Part shown: piece after piece, positions 1-9,906 of the stretch
How positions within the stretch are numbered: the stretch's first letter is position 1
Layout: each line of letters starts with the position of its first letter
Source of the DNA: Vogesella aquatica
GTDB taxonomy: Bacteria > Pseudomonadota > Gammaproteobacteria > Burkholderiales > Chromobacteriaceae
NCBI RefSeq assembly: GCF_028548455.1
Contig: NZ_JAQQLF010000022.1
Span: forward strand, 1 to 64,000
DNA length: 64,000 nucleotides
Direction of reading: 5' to 3'
Translations under genes and position numbers: made by a program
The notes under the pieces: model-generated
What the model saw: the letters and a program-made list of their open reading frames with translations, nothing else
The model's database searches: none
Told to the model about the DNA's origin: nothing

Positions 1-222
1 CTGGGCGTGGGCATTATTGCCTCGATGGCGGTGGACGCGCAGCGCGAGAGCCAGGTGCGCGTGGTGGAAGGCGCACCGCTGTTCGGGCACCAGACCACCC
101 GCGTGGCCATCCGCCGCGGCCACTACCTGCGCAGCTACGCCTACCGCTTCATCGAGCTGTGCTCGGCGGCGCTGGACGAAGACACCGTACGCCAGGCCTT
201 GCTGCCGGCAGTACAGGACTGA
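1..222 (+). CDS. cysB: CysB-type LysR regulator, C-terminal end (partial)
   Basis: The reading frame is open from the first base, so the start lies outside the window; only the last 73 residues are visible. The stretch LGVGIIASMAVD followed by a short segment and RRGHYLRSYAYRFIEL matches the end of the effector-binding domain of CysB/Cbl, the LysR-type activators of sulfate and sulfonate assimilation, which bind N-acetylserine, O-acetylserine or sulfate-related signals. The helix-turn-helix is not visible, so CysB and Cbl cannot be separated. Its place at the head of a long run of sulfur genes fits a local or global sulfur regulator. The C-terminus is a little shorter than in enteric CysB. 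Confidence 0.8.
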   Translation: MGVGIIASMAVDAQRESQVRVVEGAPLFGHQTTRVAIRRGHYLRSYAYRFIELCSAALDEDTVRQALLPAVQD

Positions 223-260
223 GCCTGCGCCGTAACGTGAATTTTGCAAAAGGAACAGCG

Positions 261-1085
261 TTGAACCTGCAACGGCTGGTGAGCTACTTCGAGATCTGGG
301 GACGTTCGCAAGATGGCGCCGGCCCGCAGCTAGCCTTTGATGACGAAGGTGCTTTTGGCCGCCTGGGCCAGTTGCGGCTGGACAGCCATTACCAGCCCCT
401 GCTTGACCGCCAATGCCAGCCGGTAGCGTACGAGGCACTATTGCGCGTGAGCGACCCACACGGGCGGCGTATCGCGCCAGACCGCTTTTTTGCCGCGCTG
501 GACGACAGCCACAACGTGATCGGCGTAGACCGCCTATGCCGTGTGATACACAGCGTGAACTTTCTGACCCAGCAGCCGCAACAGCAGGCACTGTATCTGA
601 ATGTGAATGGCCGCCACCTGCTGGGCATTGCCAGTGGCCGCCACGGCGCCACTTTCGAGGCTTTGCTGGCCTACTGCGGCCTGACACCCAAACAGGTGGT
701 GCTGGAAATCATCGAATCCAGCGTGGACGACCTGAGCCTGCTGCAGCAAGCGATTGCGGCCTATAAGTCCAAGGGTTTTCGCATTGCCATCGATGATTTC
801 GGCGCCCGCCACTCCAACTTCGACCGGCTGTGGGCGCTGGAGCCAGACATCGTCAAGCTGGACCGCAGCCTGACGGCGCAGGCGGCGCAAAACCCGCGTG
901 CCGCCAAGGTGCTGCCGGTACTGGTACGGCTGATCCAGGAGCTGGGCGCCAAAGTGGTATGCGAAGGGATCGAAACACCCGTGCAGCAGGCGCTGGCGCT
1001 GGATGCGGGTGCCGACCTGCTGCAAGGCTATCTGTACGGTGAACCATCACCCAAATTGCGGGCTGCCCTGGCGCAACCGGCCTGA
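261..1085 (+). CDS. EAL-domain cyclic-di-GMP phosphodiesterase
   Basis: A 274-residue protein that is mostly one EAL domain, expected to hydrolyse cyclic di-GMP in the cytoplasm. The catalytic motifs all look intact: EALLR at residues 58-62, LNVN, LEIIESS, DDFG near residue 178, VKLD, CEGIET and LLQGYLYGEP. There is no GGDEF, PAS or membrane segment. I chose the TTG at 261 because AAAGGAAC lies just upstream; an in-frame ATG at 159 would overlap the CysB-like gene and adds residues with no domain character. It sits 38 bases after the regulator gene and may be cotranscribed with it. A terminator follows at 1135-1170. Confidence 0.8.
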   Translation: MNLQRLVSYFEIWGRSQDGAGPQLAFDDEGAFGRLGQLRLDSHYQPLLDRQCQPVAYEALLRVSDPHGRRIAPDRFFAALDDSHNVIGVDRLCRVIHSVNFLTQQPQQQALYLNVNGRHLLGIASGRHGATFEALLAYCGLTPKQVVLEIIESSVDDLSLLQQAIAAYKSKGFRIAIDDFGARHSNFDRLWALEPDIVKLDRSLTAQAAQNPRAAKVLPVLVRLIQELGAKVVCEGIETPVQQALALDAGADLLQGYLYGEPSPKLRAALAQPA

Positions 1086-1134
1086 AGCATGCCTATACAC
1101 TAGCCGACACATTGCGCGCACCCCGGCCACCAAC

Positions 1135-1170
1135 AAAACACCCTGTCCGTTAACCGGCCAGGGTGTTTTT
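1135..1170 (+). terminator. Rho-independent terminator after the EAL gene
   Basis: An 11-bp stem (arms 1135-1145 and 1159-1169) is followed by a run of T. It lies 50 bases after the EAL stop codon. Confidence 0.75.
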
Positions 1171-1200
1171 GCATACGGCAGTCACGCGCGGGTGCCAGCT

Positions 1201-1487
1201 TTAGTTCAAGGTTGGCCGCAAGCGCGTGGCCACCTCGCCACCCTGCTGTTTGCGGCCAATAAAGGCCACGCTGATCTGCTGGGCCCGCGCTACGCTTTTC
1301 ATGCGGCGCGCCAGGTGTGGTTCACGAACTCCAGCATGATGACCATATGCCCGATGCCGGCTGGCACGGCACGGGTCAGGTCGCTACGTTTGCGCCCGCT
1401 CCAGTGCACCACATCGCTATAACCACCGGCTATCAGCGCGCGGCGCGTAGCATCGATATTGTCGCCGCCTACAATCATGGCTCGCAT
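1201..1487 (-). pseudogene. DUF2325 protein, frameshifted
   Basis: The ATG at 1487 has AGGGAG upstream. The first frame gives MRAMIVGGDNID...VVHWSGRK...VNHTWRAA and stops at 1299 after only 62 residues. DUF2325 proteins are about 95-100 residues. The HWSGRK motif and the VNHT segment identify the family. If one C is restored in the ACC-CTG run (plus-strand G at about 1314-1315), the frame reads VNHT-LARRMKSVARA and runs on to a TAA at 1201, giving 95 residues of normal length. So the gene carries a one-base deletion, either real or a sequencing error. DUF2325 function is not established; it is a small protein of unknown role, sometimes linked to metal or nucleotide binding. It is convergent with the EAL gene. 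Confidence 0.75.
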
Positions 1488-1546
1488 GGTGTGACTCCCT
1501 TGGTTACTTGAGTACAGTGTAAAGACCACCTGGCACCCTACGAACC

Positions 1547-1579
1547 AAGAAAAACGGCACAGCTTATACACTGTGCCGT
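1547..1579 (-). terminator. Terminator of the peptide-transporter operon
   Basis: On the minus strand a 9-bp stem (arms 1571-1579 and 1554-1562, 8-base loop) is followed by TTTTC. It lies just past the stop of the last ATPase gene at 1587. Confidence 0.7.
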
Positions 1580-1586
1580 CATAGCC

Positions 1587-2551
1587 TTATGCCATCAGAT
1601 GACAACGTACCTGATGGCCGGCAGCCACCCTGTGCACCACCGGCACCACGCTGGCGCACTGCGCCGTGGCCTGCGGGCAGCGGGTGTGGAAACGGCAGCC
1701 GGCGGGCGGGTTGGCCGGGCTGGGCGGCTCGCCCTGCAGCACCACCCGTTCGCGCCTGGCGTCCGGGTCGGCCACCGGTATGGCCGACAGCAAGGCGCGG
1801 GTATAGGGGTGGCGCGGCTGGCCGAATACCTGCTCGCGGCTGCCCTGCTCCACGATCTGGCCCAGGTACATCACTGCCACGTCTTCGCACAGGTGCTCGA
1901 CCACCGCCAGGTCGTGCGAGATGAACAGAAAACTCACCCCTTGCTGCTTGAGGTCGGCAAACAGGTTGATGATCTGCGCCTGGATCGACACGTCCAGCGC
2001 CGACACCGGCTCGTCGGCCACGATCAGCGCCGGCTGCAAGGCCAGTGCGCGAGCAATGCCGACACGCTGGCGCTGGCCGCCGCTGAACTCGTGCGGGTAG
2101 CGGCTGTAATGCTCCTCGCCCAGGCCGCAGCTGGCCATCACCGCCAGCACCCGCTCGCGCAGCGCCTCGCGCGGGCACAGGCCATGCGCCAGCAGCGCCT
2201 CGCCGATGGCATCGCCCACGCGCAGGCGCGGGTTAAGCGAGCCCAGCGGATCCTGGAATACCAGCTGCAGCTGCGGCCGTAGCCGGCGCAGCGCGGCCTT
2301 GTCCAGCGCGTGCAGGTCGTGGCCGGCAAAGCGTACTTCGCCAGCGTCTTTTTGATGCAAGCCCAGTACGGTGCGGCCAACCGTGGTCTTGCCGCTGCCC
2401 GACTCACCCACCAGGCCCAGGCTGCGACCACGGCGCACCACAAAGCTTACGTCGTCTACCGCCCGTACCGCGCCGGTCTGGCGCCCCAGCACGCCGCCGT
2501 GCAGCGGAAAGTGTTTGACCAGGCCATTCACGGCCAACAGGGTATCGTCGC

Positions 2552-2555
<4 letters not shown>
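1587..2555 (-). CDS. Oligopeptide-type ABC transporter ATPase (OppF/DppF-like)
   Basis: A 322-residue ABC ATPase with Walker A GESGSGKT, signature [15 protein letters not shown], and Walker [13 protein letters not shown]. It ends with the Opp/Dpp C-terminal extension containing the CRFHTRCPQ cysteine motif. It would power import through the adjacent permeases together with its partner ATPase. The ATG at 2555 overlaps the upstream stop by four bases (ATGA), so the two ATPases are translationally coupled; an open frame reaching to 2639 would overlap the upstream gene much further and is unlikely. The substrate is unknown. Given the sulfur context, a sulfur-containing peptide such as glutathione is possible, but this is inference. 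Confidence 0.88.
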
Positions 2556-3531
<976 letters not shown>

Positions 3532-3535
<4 letters not shown>

Positions 3536-4482
3536 CGTGCACCCCTTGCCTGCAGGCGCGGGTCCAGCGCATCGCGCAGGCCGTCACCCAGTACGTTGAT
3601 GGCGATTACGGTGGCAAAAATGGCCAGCCCGGGCGGCATCCACAGCCAGGGGCGGCGCTGGAAATCCACAAAGCTGTTGGCGGTATCCATCATATTGCCC
3701 CACGACGGTGTGGGCGGTACCACGCCCAGGCCCAGGTAGCTGAGGTAGGACTCGTTGAGGATGGCGCCGGCCACGCCGGTAGTGGCCACCACGATCAGCG
3801 TCGGGATGGTATTGGGCAGCAGGTGCACCAGCAGGCGGCGCCACAGCGGCAGGCCCAGCACTTCGGTGGCCAGCATGAAGTCGCGGCTGCGCAGCGATTG
3901 CACCTGGCCGCGGATGATGCGCGCCAGGTTGGTCCAGCCCAGCAGGCTGAGCATCAGCATCACCAGGTAGATGCGCTGCTCCGGCGCCACCTGCAGCTCG
4001 GACAGCAAGGCGCCCAGGATGATCAGCAAGGGCAAACTGGGGATGGTCATCAACAAGTCGGCCAGCCGCATGATGGCGCCGTCCAACCAGCCACCGGCGT
4101 AGCCGGCCAGCGCGCCCAGCACGTAGCCCAGTACGACAGACAGCACTACCGACACCAGCCCTACCGCCAGCGAGATACGGCCGGCGTGCAGCAGGCGGGT
4201 AAGGATGTCGCGCCCCAGAAAGTCGGTGCCCAGCCAGTGTGTGGCGCCAGGCGCATGGTTGGCCGCCAGCGCATCGGTGGTTTCCAGATCCCACGGCAGC
4301 AGCCACGGGCCGGCGACGCAGGCGACTACCATCAGCGCCAGGAACAACAGCGCCAGCATGGCCGGGCGGTTGCGCCACAGCCGGGCCAGCGCCTGCTGCC
4401 ACGGCGTACGGCCCGCACTGGCCAGGCTGGCCAGCTCGGCCTGGCGACGACGCCACGGCAAACGTAAAGACAACACAGACAT
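3532..4482 (-). CDS. Peptide-type ABC transporter permease (OppC/DppC-like)
   Basis: A 316-residue inner-membrane protein with an N-terminal cytoplasmic segment, a first helix near residues 40-60, and a BPD_transp_1 domain holding the EAA-like loop near GLPLWRRLLVHLLPN. The extra N-terminal region followed by a periplasmic stretch (WLGTDFLGRDILTRLLHAGR) is typical of the C-type permease of Opp/Dpp systems. The ATG at 4482 has AGGAG five bases upstream; a GTG one codon earlier would sit too close to that site. It is the second permease of the system. Confidence 0.88.
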
Positions 4483-4491
4483 CACAACTCC

Positions 4492-5448
4492 TTAACGCAG
4501 ACGGATACGCGGGTCGGCCAATGCCGACAGCACGTCGGCCAGCAGGTTGCCCACAATGGTGAGCACGGCCAGCAGCAAGGTGAAGCTCATCAGCACCGGG
4601 TAATCGCGTGCGGCCAACGTATCGATATGGATATGGCCGACACCCGGCCAGTTGAAGATTTTTTCGGTGACGATGGCGCCGGCAAACAGCCCCGGCAGCT
4701 CGAAGCCCAGCAGCGCGATCAGCGGCAACAGCGCATTGCGCAGCGCGTGGCGCAGGATCACCACCCGCTCCGGCAAGCCCTTGGCCCGCGCGGTGCGCAC
4801 GCAGTCCATCGCCAGCGCGTCCAGCATGCTGGCACGCACGTAGCGCGTCAGGCCGCCGGCTTGCAGCATCACCAGCGTCAGCACCGGCAGCACCATGTGG
4901 CGTGCCACGTCCAGCGCGTAATCCCAGCCGGTGGCGTTACTGCCGATACTGATCATGCCGCCTACTGGCAGCCAGCCCAGGTCCACGGCAAACCACTTGA
5001 TCAGCAGCAGGCACAGGAAAAACACCGGGAAACTCATGGCGGCAAACACCAATAGCGTTACCACGCGGTCAAACCAGCTGTAAGGACGCACGGCAGCCAG
5101 CACACCCACTGCCAGCGATAGCGTCCAGTACAGCAGCAAGGACACCAGCGCCAGCAGAAAGCTGCTCCACAGGTACTGTCCCAGCAGGGTGCTCACCGGT
5201 ATCTGGTGCTGCAGCGAAAAACCCAGGTCACCGTGCAGCAGCTGGCTCAGCCAGCCCAGGTAGCGCGCCCATAGCGGGCGGTCCAGCCCGTACAGGGCTT
5301 TCAGCTCGGCTGCGCGCTGCGGGGTCAGGTTGATATTGCCGTCGATAAAGTCGCCCGGCGTCAGCGCAAACACCAGGAAGATCAGCAGCGAGGCACCGAA
5401 TAACAAGGGAATGGCGCCCAGCAGGCGCCGCAAGACATAGGTTCGCAT
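4492..5448 (-). CDS. Peptide-type ABC transporter permease (OppB/DppB-like)
   Basis: A 318-residue inner-membrane permease of the B type: N-terminal MRTYVLRRLLGAIPLLFGASLLIF transmembrane helix, a long periplasmic segment, then the BPD_transp_1 core with the loop ARAKGLPERVVILRHALRNALLP. It forms the channel with the OppC-like protein. It lies between the binding-protein gene (upstream on the minus strand) and the second permease, nine bases before it. A strong hairpin at 5472-5503 separates it from the binding-protein gene. Confidence 0.88.
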   Translation of the reverse strand: MRTYVLRRLLGAIPLLFGASLLIFLVFALTPGDFIDGNINLTPQRAAELKALYGLDRPLWARYLGWLSQLLHGDLGFSLQHQIPVSTLLGQYLWSSFLLALVSLLLYWTLSLAVGVLAAVRPYSWFDRVVTLLVFAAMSFPVFFLCLLLIKWFAVDLGWLPVGGMISIGSNATGWDYALDVARHMVLPVLTLVMLQAGGLTRYVRASMLDALAMDCVRTARAKGLPERVVILRHALRNALLPLIALLGFELPGLFAGAIVTEKIFNWPGVGHIHIDTLAARDYPVLMSFTLLLAVLTIVGNLLADVLSALADPRIRLR

Positions 5449-5471
5449 GGTAGGTCCAGCCAGAAAGGAAG

Positions 5472-5503
5472 CCGGCCGCCACGGTGGCTACCGTAGCGGC
5501 CGG
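5472..5503. other. Intercistronic hairpin between binding-protein and permease genes
   Basis: A near-perfect inverted repeat: 8 bp, one mismatch, then 5 bp around a GGCT loop. It has no T run. Such structures often protect the 3' end of the binding-protein mRNA and lower downstream expression; that role is inferred. Confidence 0.5.
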
Positions 5504-5504
5504 G

Positions 5505-5514
5505 GTTGGCCGCA
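5505..5514 (+). repeat. Copy of the GTTGGCCGCA word
   Basis: Intergenic copy of the 10-base word that recurs throughout the window, in the context GGTTGGCCGCAAGC, directly beside the hairpin at 5472-5503. Confidence 0.6.
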
Positions 5515-5520
5515 AGCGGC

Positions 5521-7176
5521 TCAGTACTGGATTTTCAGCTTGGGCAGGCTGCCGAAAATGCCGTTGAACACGTCGGGCTGGTAGTTGCCGATACGGCTGC
5601 TATTGACGTACAGCAGCTTGCGGTTGGCCAGCAGGATCAGTGGCGCATCGTTGGCCAGCACCTGGTACAGCTGGTGGTAAATGGCCTTGCGCTTGCCGAT
5701 ATCCAGCGTGCCGTTACCGGCGTTGATCAGCTTGTCTACCTGCGCGTTCTTGTAGCCCACTTCGTTTTCGGTGGAACGGAAACGTGCCACGCCGTCGTGC
5801 GGGTCGTTCAGGCCGGAGGTGCGGAAGGTGGCCAGGTCAAAGTTGCCGGCCTTGCGCTTGGCCAGCAGCGCGTTGAAGTCCGACACCTCGGGGCGCAGCT
5901 CCACCCCTACCCGCTTGAAGTTTTCCTTGGCAATGGGAATCAGCGCATCGTTGAACAGGCTCTTGGTCGCCAGCAGGGTCACCACCAGCTTCTGCCCGCC
6001 TTTTTCGCGAATACCGTCGCTACCCAGCTTCCAGCCGGCCTGATCCAGCAACGCGGCAGCTTTGGCCGGGTCGAAGTTGTAAGGGTTCACGCCCTTGGTG
6101 TCGTAAGCCCAGGACACCGGCGACAGCGGCAGCGTGGCCACACTGCCGTAGCCCTGGTACACCACGTCCACCAGCTTTTTGCGGTCCAGCGCATAGGTCA
6201 GCGCCTGGCGCACGCGCACGTCTTTCAGCGCCGGTTTGTTGTGGTTGAACTCGATCAGGCTGTAGTCGCTCGAGTTGTAGATATTGAGGTTGGCAAAACC
6301 CAGCGCCTTCAGCTGTTCGATATTGTCGGCATTGATCGAAAAGCCTTCCAGATCGGTTTCGCCGGTCTGGAACAGCTGCAGCTTGGTGGCGTCGCTGGTG
6401 ATGCGGTAGATGAAGTTGGGCACCGCTGGCTTACCGGCAAAGTAGTACGGGTTGGCGTGGAAGCGCACTTCCTGGCCCGGAACGAATTTGTCGTAGATAT
6501 AGGGGCCGGCACCCAGCGGTTTGCTGCTGTACTGGCGCAGATCGTCCAGCTTGCCTGGCTGGTAGCCACGGCCATACCAGGCGCGCGACAGCACCGGCCC
6601 GCCGATCAGCTGCAGCGTGGTAGCGCCCGGCTCGGTGACAGTGATCTGGATGGTTTGCGGGTTCAGCACCTTGATGCCTTCCACACTGCTGGCCTTGCCG
6701 GCTTTGTAGGCGTCACCGCCCTTGATCTTGGCCAGGCTGATATCGGTGCCGCCGTCGTAGGCCGGGTCGTGCAGGAAGGTCAGCGTAAAGGCCACGTCAT
6801 CGGCGGTAAACGGCGAGCCGTCACTGAACTTCAGCCCCTTGCGCAGCTTCAGCGTGTACTGCAGGCCGTCCTTGCTGACCTGCCACGACTCGGCCTGCTC
6901 GGCACGCAGCTTGCCTTGCGCATCCAGCCCTACCAGCCGCCCGAAGATCACCTCGGTCACGTTCTCGTCCCAGCCATTGCTGAACAGGTAGGGGTTAAAG
7001 ATGCCCTGCGGTGCCGAGATGGCGCCGACGATGGTGTCCTTGCGCGCCTTGGCCTGTGCCGGAATCGCCGACGGGTTAGTGGCGGCAATCACATCGGCCT
7101 GGGCACTAGCGGCAAGAACGCCAGCAGCAACGGCTGCGGCCAACAGGCGGCGCAGGAAGGGAGAATGGGTAGGCAT
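5521..7176 (-). CDS. Peptide-type ABC transporter substrate-binding protein (family 5)
   Basis: A 551-residue exported binding protein of the SBP_bac_5 family. The N-terminus MPTHSPFLRRLLAAAVAAGVLAASAQA is a signal peptide with basic residues, a hydrophobic core and an AQA cleavage site. Family features include the early VGAISAPQGIFNPYLF segment, ESWQVSKDGLQYTLKLRKGLKFSDGSPF, and ALTYALDRKKLVDVVY. I place the start at 7176 because it opens the signal peptide; an in-frame start at 7209 adds residues that do not fit one. It is first in a minus-strand operon with permeases and ATPases. No lipoprotein cysteine is seen. Substrate unknown. Confidence 0.9.
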   Translation of the reverse strand: MPTHSPFLRRLLAAAVAAGVLAASAQADVIAATNPSAIPAQAKARKDTIVGAISAPQGIFNPYLFSNGWDENVTEVIFGRLVGLDAQGKLRAEQAESWQVSKDGLQYTLKLRKGLKFSDGSPFTADDVAFTLTFLHDPAYDGGTDISLAKIKGGDAYKAGKASSVEGIKVLNPQTIQITVTEPGATTLQLIGGPVLSRAWYGRGYQPGKLDDLRQYSSKPLGAGPYIYDKFVPGQEVRFHANPYYFAGKPAVPNFIYRITSDATKLQLFQTGETDLEGFSINADNIEQLKALGFANLNIYNSSDYSLIEFNHNKPALKDVRVRQALTYALDRKKLVDVVYQGYGSVATLPLSPVSWAYDTKGVNPYNFDPAKAAALLDQAGWKLGSDGIREKGGQKLVVTLLATKSLFNDALIPIAKENFKRVGVELRPEVSDFNALLAKRKAGNFDLATFRTSGLNDPHDGVARFRSTENEVGYKNAQVDKLINAGNGTLDIGKRKAIYHQLYQVLANDAPLILLANRKLLYVNSSRIGNYQPDVFNGIFGSLPKLKIQY

Positions 7177-7460
7177 AACTGGTCTCAAAGTGGCTGTCGG
7201 AGGCTGCAAAAGTTAGCAGCGGACGCCAGGCAAGCCAAACAATGATTTCTGATTTTCTTATTACAAGAAGCATACAAATGCACAAGAAAGCCACTAATGC
7301 GCAACAAGAAACCCGCAACATGGCGCATCACCAGAAAAAAGCCACCATTCCATCGTTATAAAAATTGCTGGAAATAACAGCAGTTTTTCTTGGTTAGGCT
7401 GGCGCCACCAGCGCCGTATAGTGGCTCTGCACCCGAAACACACCCGGTACGGAGACCACC
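7177..7460. promoter_or_regulatory. Divergent control region between peptide transporter and encapsulin operon
   Basis: An AT-richer gap of 284 bases between divergently transcribed operons. A possible plus-strand promoter is TTAGGC (7394-7399), 17 bases, TATAGT (7417-7422); its spacer holds the inverted repeat GGCGC-N5-GCGCC (7401-7415), which could be an operator. No CysB site could be assigned by eye. Confidence 0.35.
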
Positions 7461-7949
7461 ATGCCACAGCTTGCCAGCCCCCAGATTTCCCCCCTGCCTG
7501 TCAACCCCGACACCCTGCTTGCCACCGGCCGCGAGCGCGCCCAGCGCACCGGCTTGCCCTACCCTGGCTGCCTGTACCCGCAAGAAGCCTGGGCACTGGT
7601 CGAGGCCGGCGTCGCCGCACTGGTAGACGTGCGCACGGTAGAAGAACGCAAGTTTGTCGGCCACGTCCCGGGCTCGCTACACGTAGCGTGGCAAACCGGC
7701 ACAGCGCTCATCAAGAACCCGCGCTTTCTGCGCGAGCTGGAAAACAAAGCCGGCGGCAAAGACCGCGTCATCGTACTGCTGTGTCGCAGCGGCAAGCGTT
7801 CAGCGGCAGCGGCCGAGGCAGCCGCCGCCGCAGGCTTCACCCAGGTGTTCAACGTACTGGAAGGCTTTGAAGGCGACCTGGATACACAGCAACGCCGTGG
7901 CGACCTGGGTGGCTGGCGGCTGCGTGGCCTGCCATGGCAACAGGATTAA
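7461..7949 (+). CDS. Rhodanese-like sulfurtransferase of the encapsulin operon
   Basis: A 162-residue single-domain rhodanese. The domain runs from about residue 35 (PQEAWALVEAGVAALVDVRTVEE) to the end, with the active-site loop LLCRSGKRS; C108 should carry the persulfide. Rhodaneses pass sulfane sulfur between small thiols and proteins. The start has GGAG upstream. It opens a plus-strand set with serine acetyltransferase, encapsulin and cysteine desulfurase; rhodanese genes are known neighbours of family 2A encapsulins. It has no signal peptide and no obvious cargo-loading extension, so it probably works in the cytoplasm on sulfur going to or from the compartment. Confidence 0.88.
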   Translation: MPQLASPQISPLPVNPDTLLATGRERAQRTGLPYPGCLYPQEAWALVEAGVAALVDVRTVEERKFVGHVPGSLHVAWQTGTALIKNPRFLRELENKAGGKDRVIVLLCRSGKRSAAAAEAAAAAGFTQVFNVLEGFEGDLDTQQRRGDLGGWRLRGLPWQQD

Positions 7950-7970
7950 CCCCCCGCGGGAGCAGATCAT

Positions 7971-8933
7971 ATGAATGACCGAGCAAAAAACTGGCTGTCG
8001 CTTGGCAACCAGCAGCAGAACTGGGATATCGAAGGCGTGGTGCGCGAGCTGCGCAACGCCCGCCTGGACTGGCGCAAGACCCACGGCCGCACCCGCGAGC
8101 TGGGCGGGCGCGAATTCCCCTCGCGCGAGGCTCTGCACGACATCGTGGAGGCGCTGTCCGGCGTGCTCTTCCCCATGCGGCTGGGGCCGCCGGACCTGAA
8201 CGAAAGCAGCGAGGACTTCTACGTTGGCCATACGCTGGCGCAAGCACTGGACGCGCTGGTGAAACAGCTGCAGCTGGAGCTGAGCTATAGCGCCCGGCTA
8301 CAGGGCCTGAGCGACGCCAAGAGCGAACAAAACGCGGTGATCATCGCCCGTGGCCTGGCCGCCGAGCTGCCACGGCTGCGCCGCATTCTGGATGCCGACG
8401 TACACGCCGCCTACGTGGGCGACCCGGCTGCGCGCAGTGTGGACGAAGTGCTGCTGTGCTACCCCGGCATCACCGCCATTCTTTACCACCGCCTGGCGCA
8501 CTACCTGTACCGCGCCGGCGCCACGCTGGTGGCACGCATCATCGCCGAGATCGCACATTCCGACACCGGCATCGATATCCACCCCGGCGCACAGATCGGC
8601 AAAGGTTTTTTCATCGACCACGGCACCGGCGTAGTGATAGGCGAAACCGCCATTATCGGCGAGCGGGTACGGCTGTACCAGGCCGTAACACTGGGTGCCA
8701 AGCGCTTTACCAGCGACGCCGACGGCAAGCTGGAAAAAGGCCAGCCGCGCCACCCCATCGTGGAAGACGACGTGGTGATCTACGCCGGCGCCACCCTGCT
8801 GGGCCGCATCACCATCGGCCAGGGCGCCACCATCGGCGGCAACGTCTGGCTCACGCGCGACGTGCTACCGGGCAGCCATATCACCCAGGCCAATAGCCAG
8901 AATATTACCGGGACGCCGCAGGCCACACGCTAA
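7971..8933 (+). CDS. cysE: Serine O-acetyltransferase (CysE/EpsC type)
   Basis: A 320-residue serine acetyltransferase, making O-acetylserine from serine and acetyl-CoA, the first step of cysteine synthesis. The N-terminal half is helical; the C-terminal part from about residue 200 is a left-handed hexapeptide beta-helix (HPGAQIGKGFFIDHGTGVVIGETAIIGERV) with the conserved catalytic HG in IDHGTG. The sequence is of the longer EpsC-like branch rather than the enteric CysE branch. The gene lies 21 bases after the rhodanese with GGGAG before the ATG. Its presence in encapsulin operons suggests that new cysteine is fed to the encapsulated desulfurase. Confidence 0.9.
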   Translation: MNDRAKNWLSLGNQQQNWDIEGVVRELRNARLDWRKTHGRTRELGGREFPSREALHDIVEALSGVLFPMRLGPPDLNESSEDFYVGHTLAQALDALVKQLQLELSYSARLQGLSDAKSEQNAVIIARGLAAELPRLRRILDADVHAAYVGDPAARSVDEVLLCYPGITAILYHRLAHYLYRAGATLVARIIAEIAHSDTGIDIHPGAQIGKGFFIDHGTGVVIGETAIIGERVRLYQAVTLGAKRFTSDADGKLEKGQPRHPIVEDDVVIYAGATLLGRITIGQGATIGGNVWLTRDVLPGSHITQANSQNITGTPQATR

Positions 8934-8973
8934 GCGCCCCTTTCTCCCCAGCAAATCAAACCAAGGAACCATC

Positions 8974-9906
8974 ATGGCCGAACATCAGGATGTCAAACAG
9001 GCACTGGGCGACAACGCCGCCCGCCAGCTAGCCAATGCCACCAAGACCGTACCGCAACTGTCCACCATCAGCCCGCGCTGGCTGGTGCACCTGCTGCAAT
9101 GGACGCCGGTAGAGGCTGGCATCTTCCGCCTGAACCGCGTAAAAAACGCCGCCGGCGTGCGCGTGGCGTGCTCGCAGCGCGACGAATCCGAGCTGCCACA
9201 GACCTTTGTGGACTACGAAGAACAGCCGCGCGAGCTGTTCCTGAACGCGGTGACCACCGTGCTGGACGTACACACCCGCGTGTCCGACCTGTACAGCAGC
9301 CCGCACGACCAGATCAAGGAACAGCTGCGCCTGACTATCGAAACCATCAAGGAGCGCCAGGAAGCCGAGCTGATCAACAACCCGGAATACGGCTTGCTGG
9401 CCAATGTGGACGACAGCCAGCGCATCAGCACGCTGACCGGCGCACCGACCCCGGACGACTTTGACGAGCTGCTGACCAAGGTATGGAAAGAGCCGGGCTT
9501 CTTCCTGGCCCACCCGCTGGCCATTGCCGCCTTCGGCCGCGAGTGCACCCGCCGTGGCGTACCACCGCCAACCGTTAGTCTGTTCGGCTCGCAGTTCATC
9601 ACCTGGCGCGGCGTGCCCATCATCCCGTCCGACAAGCTGCCGATCGACGAAAACGGCAAAACCAAGATCCTGCTGCTGCGCGTAGGCGACAAACGCCAGG
9701 GCGTGGTAGGCCTGTACCAGCCGGGCCTGGCCGGCGAACAGAGCCCGGGCCTGTCGGTACGCTTCATGGGCATCAACCGCAACGCCATCGCCTCCTATCT
9801 GATTTCGCTGTATTGCTCGCTGGCCGTGCTGACCGAAGATGCGCTGGCTGTGCTCGAAGACGTGGAGATTGGCAAGTACCATGACTATCCAGACACTTAC
9901 AAGTAA
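8974..9906 (+). CDS. Family 2A encapsulin shell protein
   Basis: A 310-residue HK97-fold shell protein. The opening RQLANATKTVPQLSTISPRWLVHLLQWTPVEAGIFRLNRV is the hallmark start of family 2A (SrpI-like) encapsulins, and the body retains the family pattern to the C-terminus ([20 protein letters not shown]). No cNMP-binding insertion is present, which separates it from family 2B. Copies would assemble into an icosahedral protein compartment. The gene follows serine acetyltransferase and overlaps by 26 bases the start of a cysteine desulfurase with a long disordered N-terminus, the cargo known for this family. Related shells have been shown to store sulfur when loaded with the desulfurase. Confidence 0.92.
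   Translation: MAEHQDVKQALGDNAARQLANATKTVPQLSTISPRWLVHLLQWTPVEAGIFRLNRVKNAAGVRVACSQRDESELPQTFVDYEEQPRELFLNAVTTVLDVHTRVSDLYSSPHDQIKEQLRLTIETIKERQEAELINNPEYGLLANVDDSQRISTLTGAPTPDDFDELLTKVWKEPGFFLAHPLAIAAFGRECTRRGVPPPTVSLFGSQFITWRGVPIIPSDKLPIDENGKTKILLLRVGDKRQGVVGLYQPGLAGEQSPGLSVRFMGINRNAIASYLISLYCSLAVLTEDALAVLEDVEIGKYHDYPDTYK

Noticed and set aside
1299-1330. Programmed frameshift in the DUF2325 gene
   Set aside because: No slippery heptamer or following structure is visible; a missing C in a short C run is the simpler explanation.
5506-7245. A plus-strand open frame of 579 codons
   Set aside because: It lies opposite the well-supported peptide-binding protein gene, has no domain and shows the Gly/Ala/Gln/His-rich composition of a GC-driven shadow frame.
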